Translations under genes and position numbers: made by a program
Shown: in pieces, positions 1 to 9,061 of the stretch
Layout: every line of letters begins with the position of its first letter
How positions within the stretch are numbered: the stretch's first letter is position 1
The notes under the pieces: model-generated
Told to the model about the DNA's origin: nothing
Database searches by the model: none
Seen by the model: the letters and a program-made list of their open reading frames with translations, nothing else
DNA from: Dyadobacter crusticola DSM 16708
GTDB lineage: Bacteria > Bacteroidota > Bacteroidia > Cytophagales > Spirosomataceae
Direction: 5' to 3'
Assembly: GCF_000701505.1 (NCBI RefSeq)
Contig: NZ_JNJB01000005.1
Location: 186,001-250,000 of the forward strand
Length of the DNA: 64,000 nt

Positions 1-1
1 C

Positions 2-289
2 CGCGGAATGGTGCATGAAGTGGCGGGATGCGGCGGTTTGTATGGGTTTGCATCTTCCCACGCCTCCACAAGCTTTGCTGTCGCAATTACCTGGTTTACC
101 TTCTTAAAAGGCAAGGTCAAGTACCCGGGTTTACTATTCGTTTGGGCGATAACTTACTCTTACAGCAGGATTTATGTGGGCGTACATTACCCTTTGGACA
201 TCTTGGTTGGAGCTTTGGTAGGGTTGCTGGTAGGCTACTGCTGCATTCAGCTGTACTACATTTTTTTGAAGAGATACTATCTTAATTAA
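2..289 (+). CDS. PAP2-family phosphatase, C-terminal part (cut by window edge)
   Basis: This is the C-terminal part of a membrane phosphatidic-acid-phosphatase type 2 protein, which dephosphorylates lipid phosphates or undecaprenyl pyrophosphate at the membrane. Two family motifs are visible: the SSHAS stretch (SGH-type motif, catalytic His) and SRIYVGVHYPLDILVGA (SR...H...D motif). Hydrophobic helices surround them. The reading frame is open to the left edge, so the internal Met at position 8 is not the true start and the N-terminal lipid-phosphate motif lies outside the window. The lipid or undecaprenyl substrate cannot be told apart from this part. Confidence 0.85.
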   Translation, partial: RGMVHEVAGCGGLYGFASSHASTSFAVAITWFTFLKGKVKYPGLLFVWAITYSYSRIYVGVHYPLDILVGALVGLLVGYCCIQLYYIFLKRYYLN

Positions 290-327
290 TTGATTTTGTT
301 TAATTTTGCGCAAATTTTAGTCTGTTC

Positions 328-1272
328 ATGGGTTCTTTCAATACAGTAAAAATATTCTCCGGAAGTCAGTCAGAGTATTTGGCCAAAGACATTGCCAGAT
401 ATTATGGCAAGGAGCTCGGCGGGTATAATTTACGGAAGTTTGCAGACGGTGAATTGTCGCCCAGCTTCGAAGAATCTATCAGAGGGTGTGACGTTTTTTT
501 AATCCAATCTACTTTCCCGCCTGCTGATAACCTGATGGAGCTACTCCTGATGGTGGATGCAGCCCGACGTGCTTCTGCTCACTACGTAACAGTTGTTATT
601 CCTTATTTTGGTTACGCAAGACAGGATCGGAAGGATAAACCCCGCGTAGCTATTGCCGCGAAGGTTGTTGCAAACCTGCTTACTTCTGTCGGTGTGGACC
701 GTTTGATGACGATTGATTTACACGCCGGACAGATCCAGGGCTTTTTTGACTTACCCGTTGATCACCTGGAGGGAACTTCAATTTTTGTTCCTTATATCAA
801 ATCATTGAACCTTAAAAATCTGCTGATCGCGTCCCCTGATATGGGCGGAGCTGCGCGGGCAAGGAATTTTGCGAAATTCCTGAATGTGGATATGATCCTT
901 TGCGATAAGCACCGGAAGCGGGCCAACGAAATTGCCAGCATGCAGGTGATCGGAGACGTGGAAGGAATGGATGTAGTGCTTGTCGACGATTTGATCGATA
1001 CAGGTGGAACACTTTGCAAAGCGGCGGAATTGATCCTTGATAAAGGTGCAAGCTCGGTCAGGGCGATCAGTACACATGCTATCATGTCGGGCAAAGCGCA
1101 CGAAAACATTGCCAACTCTGTTCTGGAAGAGTTGATTATTACCGATACGATCCCTTTGAAGCAACAGAACGAGAAAATTCGTGTATTATCAGTTGCAGAG
1201 ATCTTCGCGAAAGCGATTGGCAGGATCAGAGATCATGAATCTATTAGTTCATTATTTATAAATCATCAGTAA
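328..1272 (+). CDS. prs: Ribose-phosphate pyrophosphokinase (PRPP synthase)
   Basis: Cytoplasmic enzyme that transfers pyrophosphate from ATP to ribose 5-phosphate, giving PRPP for purine, pyrimidine, histidine, tryptophan and NAD synthesis. The 314-residue length is normal for class I enzymes. Visible motifs are the ATP/ribose region with YARQDRKDK near residues 97-104, DLHAGQIQGFF at 130-140, and the PRPP-binding loop VDDLIDTGGT at 219-228. A TAATTTTG element resembling the Bacteroidota -7 box sits at 301-308, about 20 bases before the ATG. The gene is followed 36 bases later by rplY, a common pairing in Bacteroidota, so the two are probably cotranscribed. Confidence 0.96.
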   Translation: MGSFNTVKIFSGSQSEYLAKDIARYYGKELGGYNLRKFADGELSPSFEESIRGCDVFLIQSTFPPADNLMELLLMVDAARRASAHYVTVVIPYFGYARQDRKDKPRVAIAAKVVANLLTSVGVDRLMTIDLHAGQIQGFFDLPVDHLEGTSIFVPYIKSLNLKNLLIASPDMGGAARARNFAKFLNVDMILCDKHRKRANEIASMQVIGDVEGMDVVLVDDLIDTGGTLCKAAELILDKGASSVRAISTHAIMSGKAHENIANSVLEELIITDTIPLKQQNEKIRVLSVAEIFAKAIGRIRDHESISSLFINHQ

Positions 1273-1308
1273 ATTTTATTTTTTTTAACTTTATTAATAA
1301 ATATTCTT

Positions 1309-1872
1309 ATGAAAAAGCATGAGATTGTAGGGTTTAAAAGAGCGAATCTCGGCAAGACGGAAGCCCAGGAACTACGTTCACAAGGTTATGTTCCGTCTGT
1401 GCTGTACGGTGGACAAGAGCAGGTTCATTTCTATGCGCCATCTATGTTGTTCCGTGAATTGCTTTTCACACCGGATATTTTCAACGTGACTCTTAATATA
1501 GAGGGCACCACATACAATGCGATTCTTCAGGAAAAGCAGTTTCACCCGGTTAATGATTCTTTGATCCATGCGGATTTTTTGCAGATCGTTGATGGAAAGG
1601 AAATAAAAGTTGAAGTTCCTGTTAAATTGACAGGTACATCCACCGGAGTAATGAAAGGTGGAAAAATGAACCAAAAATTGCGTAAATTGCGCGTACAAGG
1701 TCTGGCTGAGAACATTCCTGACTATGTAGATGTTGATGTAACTGAGCTTGATTTAGGAAAATCTGTAAAGGTTGGTGCAGTAAAAGCTGAAAATTTTGTT
1801 ATATTGACAGCCGCAAGCAACCCGATCGCCTCAGTAGAGATACCACGTGCGCTTCGCGGTACACTTAAGTAA
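1309..1872 (+). CDS. rplY: 50S ribosomal protein L25/general stress protein Ctc
   Basis: L25 of the long (Ctc/TL5) type that binds 5S rRNA. The protein has 187 residues. The N-terminal half (about 1-95) is the L25 5S-rRNA-binding beta-barrel, recognisable from GQEQVHFYAP and the segment DSLIHADFLQI. The C-terminal half (about 96-185) is the TL5/Ctc extension with VEVPVKLTGTSTGVMKGG. It sits directly after prs and is followed by a strong hairpin terminator at 1907-1930, so prs-rplY ends there. Confidence 0.95.
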   Translation: MKKHEIVGFKRANLGKTEAQELRSQGYVPSVLYGGQEQVHFYAPSMLFRELLFTPDIFNVTLNIEGTTYNAILQEKQFHPVNDSLIHADFLQIVDGKEIKVEVPVKLTGTSTGVMKGGKMNQKLRKLRVQGLAENIPDYVDVDVTELDLGKSVKVGAVKAENFVILTAASNPIASVEIPRALRGTLK

Positions 1873-1906
1873 GTATTTTATTTTTCATGGCTAATAGATG
1901 CAAACG

Positions 1907-1930
1907 TGCCGACCATTGGTCGGCATTTTT
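1907..1930 (+). terminator. Intrinsic terminator after rplY
   Basis: The arms TGCCGACC (1907-1914) and GGTCGGCA (1918-1925) pair perfectly over 8 bp with a 3-nt loop and run into five T residues. It ends the prs-rplY transcript and separates it from the convergent dehydrogenase gene, whose stop is three bases downstream. Confidence 0.85.
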
Positions 1931-1932
1931 GT

Positions 1933-2859
1933 TTATAACCACCCTTCAATCTGTTGAACCAACACTTCATTGATACGCACGTAACTCTCATGCGTCCAGC
2001 CGCCTATGTGTGGGGTGAGCACCACTTTCTCTGAACTTTTCAGGTAGTCAAATGTGCGCTGCTGCTGCTGTGTCAGCTTACCTATTTTTTCATTTTCAAG
2101 AACATCCAGGCAAGCTCCGCGGATCTTCCCACTTTCCAGACCTTTGACAACCGCATCAAGCTTCGCAATCTCACCTCTTGATAGATTCACCAAAAAGAAT
2201 GGCTTAGTACAGCCCGCAATAAAATTATCGTCAATTAAATAGCGGCTGAGCTCTGTTAGTGGAATGTGCAAACTGATTATATCTGCTTTTTCCATAATTG
2301 CTTCCAACGTCGCCTCCGTAGCAAACCCGTCGCCGTAATTGTCACGGTACTTATCATACGCAAGTACCTCGCAGCCAAAGCCACTCAGCCTTTTCGCAGT
2401 AGCCGATCCATTATTTCCATAGCCGATAATGCCCACTGTTTTATTCATCAATTCGATACCTCTGTTACCTTCCCTGTCCCAGATACCCTGCCGCACTTCC
2501 CTATCCGCTTTAAGCACATTATTAAAAAGAGCCAGCAGCATTCCCAGCGCGTGCTCTGCAACTGCGTCACGGTTTCCTTTCCCGGCATGGAAGAGCGTTA
2601 TCTGCATTCTTTTCACAACATCGAGGTCGATCAGATCAAGCCCGGCTCCTGCGCGCGCGATGAAGCGGAGCCTTTCTGCATTGATCAGCATTTCCTCGTC
2701 CAGGTAAGTTTTGCTGCGGATAAACAAGCCTTCGTAATCAGCCAAGGTAGTTTTGATGTCGTCGCGTCGGTATTCAGGATGGTAATCATACTCCCAGCCC
2801 CGCTCGTCAAGCATGTTGAAAAGCGAAGGATGCATAGAGTCGGCAATGAGGATTTTCAT
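1933..2859 (-). CDS. D-isomer-specific 2-hydroxyacid dehydrogenase (phosphoglycerate-dehydrogenase-like)
   Basis: NAD-dependent oxidoreductase of the D-2-hydroxyacid dehydrogenase family, 308 residues, cytoplasmic. The Rossmann motif G146-Y-G148-N-N-G151 is followed by an acidic residue in VLAYDK, as expected for NAD preference. The catalytic triad appears as R228 (NLSRGE), E255 (LDVLENE) and H284 (TPHIGG). The family includes 3-phosphoglycerate dehydrogenase (SerA), and the length fits the short form without an ACT domain. Serine synthesis is a plausible role, but the substrate cannot be fixed because no serC or serB is adjacent. It is divergent from pdxA with a 96-base gap. Confidence 0.85.
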   Translation of the reverse strand: MKILIADSMHPSLFNMLDERGWEYDYHPEYRRDDIKTTLADYEGLFIRSKTYLDEEMLINAERLRFIARAGAGLDLIDLDVVKRMQITLFHAGKGNRDAVAEHALGMLLALFNNVLKADREVRQGIWDREGNRGIELMNKTVGIIGYGNNGSATAKRLSGFGCEVLAYDKYRDNYGDGFATEATLEAIMEKADIISLHIPLTELSRYLIDDNFIAGCTKPFFLVNLSRGEIAKLDAVVKGLESGKIRGACLDVLENEKIGKLTQQQQRTFDYLKSSEKVVLTPHIGGWTHESYVRINEVLVQQIEGWL

Positions 2860-2955
2860 GGGAGCACAGGATTTTTTGTAACTTGCCGGTTTAAGGCGCT
2901 GGCAAAAATAATAGAGAATTGGTCAGCAGAATAGATTCAACCGCATTTTACCTAC

Positions 2956-4062
2956 ATGAGCGATCAACACGTTGATAAACCCGTTATCGGAATAACAATC
3001 GGGGATTATAATGGCATTGGGCCGGAAGTGATCCTTAAAGCATTAGAGGGAAACCAGTTAGCGAAACTATGCACACCCATTATCTACGGTTCCCTGAAAG
3101 TACTGAACCAGTACAGAAATTTACTGGACATGAAAGACTGGTCGCTGCACGGAATACAAAAGGCCGATCAGGCCAATCATAAACTCACCAATGTGATTAC
3201 CTGTTGGCAGGACAACCAAACGGAAGTTCAGCCGGGCATTGTTACTGCTGAGGCAGGTCAGGGTTCGTTAGCCGCATTAAAACGTGCGGTTGAGGATTTG
3301 AAAGAAGGTAAAATCCAGGCGCTGGTTACCGGTCCTATCAACAAAGACAATATCCAGAGCGAGCATTTTCATTTCCCGGGGCACACTGAGTACCTGGCGC
3401 AGGCATTTGATAAAGAAGAAGCATTGATGTTTATGGTCGCCGGTGAACTGCGTGTGGGCGTACTGACTGGACATATTCCGCTTGAAAAAGTAAAGTCACA
3501 GATTACTCCTGAGAAGTTATCGGCAAAAATCGAGCAGATCCTGCAATCGCTTAAAGGTGATTTTGGTATCAAAAAACCACGCCTGGCTGTGCTCGGACTT
3601 AATCCGCATGCCGGGGAAAACGGTTTGCTGGGTACCGAGGAGCAAGAAGTTATCATACCTGTAATCAAAAGCTTCAAAGAGAAAGGCAATATAGTGGTGG
3701 GCCCGTTCCCGGCGGATGGATTCTTCGCAGCAGGCACCTACAAGCAGTATGATGCGGTTTTAGCTATGTATCACGATCAGGGCTTGATTCCATTCAAAAC
3801 GCTTGCATTCAATGAAGGTGTCAATTTTACGGCCGGGCTTTCCGCAGTAAGGACATCACCTGACCATGGAACTGCCTATAACATTGCCGGCAAGAACATT
3901 GCCGAACCGGGTTCGCTGCTGCAGGCGATCTACCTGGCGTGTGACGTTTCCCGTTTTAGAATTTTTAATAAGGAAATGGATAAAAACGCATTGATTTCCA
4001 AACCACAACAATCCGAAAGTCAGCACCCGGCGAAATCGGGAGGAAAGCAGAGGTTTAATTAG
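2956..4062 (+). CDS. pdxA: 4-hydroxythreonine-4-phosphate dehydrogenase
   Basis: Oxidises 4-phosphohydroxy-L-threonine in the DXP-dependent route to pyridoxal 5-phosphate, in the cytoplasm. The three metal-binding histidines can be placed at H173 (TGHIPL), H218 (NPHAGE) and H273 (MYHDQG). Their spacing of 45 and 55 residues equals that of the E. coli enzyme. GDYNGIGPEV at 17-26 is the N-terminal signature. The last 25 or so residues (from about 343) are polar and low-complexity and lie beyond the usual domain end. The product feeds serine-linked B6 synthesis, which makes the neighbouring hydroxyacid dehydrogenase interesting, because B6 synthesis also needs an erythronate-4-phosphate dehydrogenase of that family. 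Confidence 0.95.
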   Translation: MSDQHVDKPVIGITIGDYNGIGPEVILKALEGNQLAKLCTPIIYGSLKVLNQYRNLLDMKDWSLHGIQKADQANHKLTNVITCWQDNQTEVQPGIVTAEAGQGSLAALKRAVEDLKEGKIQALVTGPINKDNIQSEHFHFPGHTEYLAQAFDKEEALMFMVAGELRVGVLTGHIPLEKVKSQITPEKLSAKIEQILQSLKGDFGIKKPRLAVLGLNPHAGENGLLGTEEQEVIIPVIKSFKEKGNIVVGPFPADGFFAAGTYKQYDAVLAMYHDQGLIPFKTLAFNEGVNFTAGLSAVRTSPDHGTAYNIAGKNIAEPGSLLQAIYLACDVSRFRIFNKEMDKNALISKPQQSESQHPAKSGGKQRFN

Positions 4063-4064
4063 GG

Positions 4065-4189
4065 GCTGTTAGCTGTTAGCCGTTAGCCGTCGGCTTTCAA
4101 ACTTCGGCTTTCGGCTCACATTTACTTTTAACTCATGAACTTTAAACTCATGAACTATAAGCTCATAAACTTTAAACTCATGAACTTAA
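4065..4189 (+). repeat. Intergenic simple repeats: GTTAGC-type tract and four 15-bp units
   Basis: The 214-base gap between pdxA and yicC holds two tracts. At 4065-4117 short related units (GTTAGC, GTTAGCCG, TCGGCTTTC) recur. At 4130-4189 there are four tandem 15-bp units close to AACTCATGAACTTTA (4130-4144, 4145-4159, 4160-4174, 4175-4189), each differing at one to three bases. No hairpin with a T run is formed. The tract is probably non-coding. Confidence 0.8.
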
Positions 4190-4276
4190 CCTTCAAACTC
4201 CCGACACTGAACTTTCGACTTCCAATACAAAATACATTAAATCAAATTCCTGAACGGAGTTATTAACTATAAAGAA

Positions 4277-5164
4277 ATGCTAAAATCCATGACCGGCTAC
4301 GGTGTATCCAACATCGAGTCCGACTCAATTAATGTAACAGTTGAGATCAAAACACTGAATTCCAAGTTCCTCGATATTTATTGCCGCATTCCGCGCAACT
4401 ATTCGGAGAAGGAAATTGAGATACGGAACCTGATCACCCAGTCGCTCGAAAGAGGTAAGGTGGAATTTACACTGACTGTTCAGCCGGTTGGAAAGGCAAT
4501 TGCGTCAACTTCCGTGAACCGCCCGCTAATCAATGCATATTACCAGGACCTGCTAGCAACGGCGAATGACCTGCACTTTATACCCGACAATACTGAGCTT
4601 TTCCGCATTGCCCTCCAAATGCCGAATGCGTATAACAATGAGACTGTTGACGAATCGAGCCGGGAGAATGATTGGGCGCAGATCAAGGTGGCGGTGTTAA
4701 ATGCATTGCACAAATGCACTGTTTTCAGAGAACAGGAAGGCAAAATGACTGCCGATAAGTTTACTGACTACATTAAAAATCTTGAAACCCTGTTGGCCGG
4801 CGTTACTGAGCAAGACAAGCAGCGGATCCCCAATGTGCGGGAGCGACTTGAAAAGCAGGTACGCGAGCTTTTGGCAGATGATAACTTTGATCCTAACCGT
4901 TTTGAACAGGAGCTGATTTATTACGTTGAAAAATTCGATATCTCGGAAGAGAAAATACGTTTGGCTAATCACCTTACCTACTTTATCGAGACGATGAATG
5001 CCCATGAAAGCAATGGGAAAAAGCTCAATTTCATCGCACAGGAAATTGGTCGCGAGATTAATACGATCGGCTCGAAGGCGAATGATGTTGCGATCCAGCA
5101 TTTGGTAGTACAAATGAAGGATGAGCTGGAAAAGATCAAGGAGCAAACCATGAACATTATCTGA
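4277..5164 (+). CDS. yicC: YicC-family endoribonuclease
   Basis: 295-residue YicC protein. The family opens with MLKSMTGYG, as here, and shows the YicC_N domain (about 1-155) and the C-terminal DUF1732 domain (about 210-295) with the typical stretch GKKLNFIAQEIGREINTIG. YicC proteins have been reported to have endoribonuclease activity linked to small-RNA decay and stationary-phase fitness in other bacteria, so RNA turnover is the expected role. The gene ends four bases before the DNA glycosylase gene, so the two are very likely one transcript. Confidence 0.92.
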   Translation: MLKSMTGYGVSNIESDSINVTVEIKTLNSKFLDIYCRIPRNYSEKEIEIRNLITQSLERGKVEFTLTVQPVGKAIASTSVNRPLINAYYQDLLATANDLHFIPDNTELFRIALQMPNAYNNETVDESSRENDWAQIKVAVLNALHKCTVFREQEGKMTADKFTDYIKNLETLLAGVTEQDKQRIPNVRERLEKQVRELLADDNFDPNRFEQELIYYVEKFDISEEKIRLANHLTYFIETMNAHESNGKKLNFIAQEIGREINTIGSKANDVAIQHLVVQMKDELEKIKEQTMNII

Positions 5165-5168
5165 TATA

Positions 5169-5807
5169 ATGTCGGGAACCAGGCTCCCTCTTTCATTTTA
5201 CCAATCCTACGATACGTGCACGCTTGCGCAGAAGCTGCTTGGCTGCGAGCTTGTGCACGAAAGCGCAGAAGGGACCACCAGCGGGATCATTGTTGAGACA
5301 GAAGCGTACCTCAGCGATGATCCCGCTTGTCACGCTTACAACCGCAGAACCTCCCGAACCGAGCCGATGTACCAGCCAGCCGGTACCATCTATGTGTACC
5401 TGATATACGGAATGTACCAGTGCTTCAATGTAGTTAGTAATGCAGCGGATATTGGGGAAGCGGTACTTGTGCGTGCCTTGCAGCCGGTGCAGGGAATTGA
5501 CCTGATGCAGCAGCGAAGACGAGAAATCCACGGCAAAGCTGGGGTAAGTCTTAAAACCAAGCCGGTCAGTCTCAAAGAACTCTGCCGCGGCCCCGGCAAG
5601 CTCGTAAAAGCGATGGGAATTGATCGTGTTTTGCACAATAGCCTTACCCTTGACAATGGTGTTATTTACATCAAACCGGCTGAAATTGAGGACCTTCCTA
5701 TCGTAACTACTACACGTATTGGAATCAATGTCGGTACCGAGCTCCCCTTCCGTTACTATATCTGCGACAACGATTTCGTCAGCAACCCTAAGTTAAAGTC
5801 AAATTAA
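5169..5807 (+). CDS. DNA-3-methyladenine glycosylase (AAG/MPG type)
   Basis: Base-excision repair enzyme that removes alkylated purines and related lesions from DNA. The 212-residue protein is of the mammalian-type AAG family. The active-site segment VETEAYL contains the presumed catalytic Glu45 and the intercalating-residue neighbourhood Tyr47. GTIYVYLIYGMYQCFNVV (72-89) is the second family hallmark, and CRGPGKLVKAMGI the third. It follows yicC by four bases. The next gene is 143 bases downstream. Confidence 0.93.
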   Translation: MSGTRLPLSFYQSYDTCTLAQKLLGCELVHESAEGTTSGIIVETEAYLSDDPACHAYNRRTSRTEPMYQPAGTIYVYLIYGMYQCFNVVSNAADIGEAVLVRALQPVQGIDLMQQRRREIHGKAGVSLKTKPVSLKELCRGPGKLVKAMGIDRVLHNSLTLDNGVIYIKPAEIEDLPIVTTTRIGINVGTELPFRYYICDNDFVSNPKLKSN

Positions 5808-5950
5808 AACCCATAAAGGTCAATTTCCTTGTCAGATTCATCCGGCATTTTACAATTGATTTTTTATATTTGACTTATAAAAACCCGAATACCAAACGAA
5901 TACCATGAATTGTCATTCACTCTTTCCGGCTGATTTCGGAGCTCGCCGGC

Positions 5951-7756
5951 ATGGTATCCAGACTTATGAATGAATTTCTCAGGTACATTTCGTTACTTCT
6001 TTTAGCAGGTTTGCTCTCTGCGAACCAATGCACCCGAAACGCAAATATCAGTGCGATAGAAGGCAGTTTACCTACCAGAAGAAGTGATTTTTCGGCTGAT
6101 ACTGCATTGATCAGACAGTATTACGCCTTTGGTAACTCCTATATTTACCTGGATGCTGACAGATCCATGCTGTATGCAAAGCACGTTTTGCGGCTTTCGC
6201 AGAAACACGACTGGGACGAAGGAAGGATTCTTGCGTACAACCTGCTGAGTACCTATTATCTGCTCGACGGTGATTACGATGTGCTGCGCGAGCTCTCCAA
6301 TGAAACGATGGCATTATCGAAGGAGCTCAAAATGCCGCTTTATACTGCTTATGCCAAACGATTTCTAGCCGAGAGCTACTCCGAATACCGCCAATGGGAT
6401 TCAGCCCGCATCAACTATAACCAGGCTATTCAGATCTTTGAAAGCCTGGGCGCTGACAGTGCAAAAGCAATGACGATCGAAAACCTGGGAAACAGTTATC
6501 GTGACAAGTTCATGTACAATGAAGCGATCCGTGAATACAAGCGTGCTTACCAGATTTTCGACAGCCTGGATTCGGACTGGGGACGCGCCTCTATTATGCA
6601 AAGTAAAGGTTACATGAAAGTGCGCCAGCAAGAGCTTGCTACGGCAGTCAAGTACTTTCAGGAAAGTCTCCGGCTGTCAAGAAAAATCCATAACCGTTAC
6701 GGGGAACTCAACACCCTCAATGACCTGAGTAATACATATTACCACCAAAATGAGCTTGACAAGGCCATTGAAACTGGATTGCAGGCACTTGAATATTCGA
6801 AATCCTACCATTCGTCGCAACAAACAAACTGGGCGCTGCTTACACTTTCCAGGGCTTATAAGGCCAAGAATATGCCCGCCATGGCATTGAAGTTCAATGA
6901 GCAGGTGAACCATAACAGGCGAATGGTGCACGATGAAACTATAAAGCGGCAGTACACCATGTACCAGCTGATGTACGAAAATGCGGCAATGGGATCGGAA
7001 ATCCAGCAAAGCACGATCAACGAGCAACGGACTATCCAGCGCATTCTGCTCGGCATCACCATTGCGATTGTAGCATTGGCCGCATTTCTGTGGCTTAATA
7101 ACAAGAAGCTGCGTCGCAAGAATGCAGAGATTGAAGCAGCGCTTATCCAGGGGCAGACGATTGAACGAAAGCGGGTGGCGGCTGAGCTGCACGATCACCT
7201 GGGCGGTACGCTGGCTTCACTGAACTGGTATATGTACGGAATTGATAAAAAAATGCTGTCGACGGAAGAACAGAAGATCTATGACAGTGTTCACCAGATG
7301 GTGGGCTCGGCATACCGTGAGGTTAGAAGCCTTTCCCACAATTTAATGCCTGCTGAGCTCGAAGAACACGGATTGATCAAAGCGCTGGACAGGCTCGTTG
7401 CGAAGCTTAATGAAAACAAGAATATTGATTTTCAATTTACTCTCTCAGGATTGAATAACCGTCTCAACAGCAGGGTTGAATTTGAGTTATACAGCATTGT
7501 ACTTGAATTGACGAACAATATCATTAAACACGCCGGCGCAACCCAGGCGACAATCAATCTTACAGAAAATCTAAAAACCATTTCGCTCGAAGTAAAAGAC
7601 AATGGAAGCGGGATTATCGAGCCAGGGCGCCAGGGTACCGGGTTACGTAATGTGAAAAGCAGGGTGGAAAGTATTCATGGTAAAATCCGGATCAATACCA
7701 ACGAAGAACAGGGTACCAGCGTGGAAATTGAAATACCTAAAACATTCAACCGTTAA
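5951..7756 (+). CDS. TPR-containing sensor histidine kinase (NarL/DesK-type)
   Basis: 601-residue membrane sensor kinase. An N-terminal hydrophobic segment (about 10-25) is followed by an extracytoplasmic TPR solenoid (about 50-330) with several AxxYxxAIQIFESLG-like helices, then one transmembrane helix around 370-390 (ILLGITIAIVALAAFLWL), a HisKA_3 dimerisation domain with phospho-acceptor His414 (AELHDHLGG), and a HATPase_c domain with NNIIKHAG and DNGSGI. This layout is typical of Bacteroidota kinases that pair with LuxR-type regulators. No response regulator gene is next to it. A nearby second ATG at 5966 is an alternative start. It could sense periplasmic signals, but the ligand is unknown. 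Confidence 0.9.
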   Translation: MVSRLMNEFLRYISLLLLAGLLSANQCTRNANISAIEGSLPTRRSDFSADTALIRQYYAFGNSYIYLDADRSMLYAKHVLRLSQKHDWDEGRILAYNLLSTYYLLDGDYDVLRELSNETMALSKELKMPLYTAYAKRFLAESYSEYRQWDSARINYNQAIQIFESLGADSAKAMTIENLGNSYRDKFMYNEAIREYKRAYQIFDSLDSDWGRASIMQSKGYMKVRQQELATAVKYFQESLRLSRKIHNRYGELNTLNDLSNTYYHQNELDKAIETGLQALEYSKSYHSSQQTNWALLTLSRAYKAKNMPAMALKFNEQVNHNRRMVHDETIKRQYTMYQLMYENAAMGSEIQQSTINEQRTIQRILLGITIAIVALAAFLWLNNKKLRRKNAEIEAALIQGQTIERKRVAAELHDHLGGTLASLNWYMYGIDKKMLSTEEQKIYDSVHQMVGSAYREVRSLSHNLMPAELEEHGLIKALDRLVAKLNENKNIDFQFTLSGLNNRLNSRVEFELYSIVLELTNNIIKHAGATQATINLTENLKTISLEVKDNGSGIIEPGRQGTGLRNVKSRVESIHGKIRINTNEEQGTSVEIEIPKTFNR

Positions 7757-7807
7757 CTCCATTGAACCTACGCTCCTGCAAGGTTGAGCAGGAAAACAAA
7801 TGCATTT

Positions 7808-8995
7808 ATGAACATCCCTGAGAAGGTCGCAGAATTTACAGAAGCAATCACAACCAGTCTACAAGACCAGCGTTTCAGCAAGTTATCCCTCGGCAATTAC
7901 AAAGGCGCGGACGAAACGCTCAAAAACATCTATATCAAGCGGGTACTCGTGAAACGTGAAGAAAAGCTGAGCTTTACTTACCGGCACAAAACCCGCGATA
8001 TCACCCGCAACTACTCCATTGCCGAAGGAATGGAGGTACTGGTCCAGCTGATCGGCAGCGATTTTCACGTCGCTACTTTGCAGACCACTGATTTCGACCT
8101 GCAATTTGAGATACCGAAAAATCAGAAAGCTGTTCTAAGAAAACAGCCGGTACCCACCCGCGAAGCGCCTTCGCTCAGTCACGACAAGAATAAGAAAAGA
8201 CTTATCAGTGCCTCACAGAAACCTTATTTACAGCAGCTTGGCATTACCGACGAGCACGGAAACGTATTAAAGAACGCACAGGATAAATACCGTCAGATCA
8301 ACCACTACATTGAGTTGCTCAGCGGACTGATCAGTGAAGTACCTGAGCGCGAAGTCCTGAAAGTGGCCGATATGGGGTCAGGAAAAGGCTACCTCACGTT
8401 TGCGCTTTACGATTACCTTCAAAACGTCCTGAAAAGAAATGCAGAGGTTACTGGTGTAGAGTTCCGGAGCGACCTGGTGGAGCTTTGCAACGGTATTGCC
8501 CAAAATGCCGAGTTCGGGCAGCTGCATTTCACCGAAGGCACAATCGAGAGTTTCGACAGCGCCGGAACCGACATTCTCATAGCCCTGCACGCCTGCGATA
8601 CAGCCACCGATGATGCGATCTGGAAAGGGATAGCCGCGGAGGCAAGCCTGATCGTGGTTGCGCCCTGCTGCCACAAACAAATCCGCCGCGAGATCGAAAA
8701 GAACAAGGCAAGCAATGATGTACAATTTCTTACCCGGTACGGTATTTTTCTGGAACGACAGGCAGAGATGGTGACGGACGGGATACGCGCAATGATTCTG
8801 GAATATTTTGGCTACAAAACGAAGGTTTTCGAATTCGTTTCTGACGTTCATACCCCTAAAAATGTAATGGTCGTAGGTGTCAAAGATCCAGGTGCTAAAT
8901 CCGACCGCGATGCTATCCTTCAAAAGATAAAATCTGCCAAAGAATACTTCGGGATCGGCTATCACCATCTGGAAAGAATAGCCGGGATTGGGTGA
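7808..8995 (+). CDS. SAM-dependent methyltransferase (Methyltransf_32 type)
   Basis: Class I methyltransferase of about 395 residues. The SAM-binding motif I is VADMGSGKGYLTFAL, followed by an acidic motif II region (VTGVEFRSDL) and LIALHACD. VVAPCCHKQIRREIE matches the conserved Cys-Cys-His segment of the Methyltransf_32 group (METTL25-like). The substrate is not known and could be RNA or protein. I chose the ATG at 7808; the frame also opens at a TTG at 7784, which is less likely. It stands alone, 51 bases after the kinase gene. Confidence 0.8.
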   Translation: MNIPEKVAEFTEAITTSLQDQRFSKLSLGNYKGADETLKNIYIKRVLVKREEKLSFTYRHKTRDITRNYSIAEGMEVLVQLIGSDFHVATLQTTDFDLQFEIPKNQKAVLRKQPVPTREAPSLSHDKNKKRLISASQKPYLQQLGITDEHGNVLKNAQDKYRQINHYIELLSGLISEVPEREVLKVADMGSGKGYLTFALYDYLQNVLKRNAEVTGVEFRSDLVELCNGIAQNAEFGQLHFTEGTIESFDSAGTDILIALHACDTATDDAIWKGIAAEASLIVVAPCCHKQIRREIEKNKASNDVQFLTRYGIFLERQAEMVTDGIRAMILEYFGYKTKVFEFVSDVHTPKNVMVVGVKDPGAKSDRDAILQKIKSAKEYFGIGYHHLERIAGIG

Positions 8996-9061
8996 GTAAA
9001 TGCCCTTTTTTGAGCTTCCATGCCTATATTGCGACTTTTTGTAAAACCTGATTAACTTAAT

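Noticed and set aside
5905-5973. 22-codon frame ahead of the TPR kinase gene
   Set aside because: It overlaps the kinase start in another frame and has no recognisable leader-peptide pattern.
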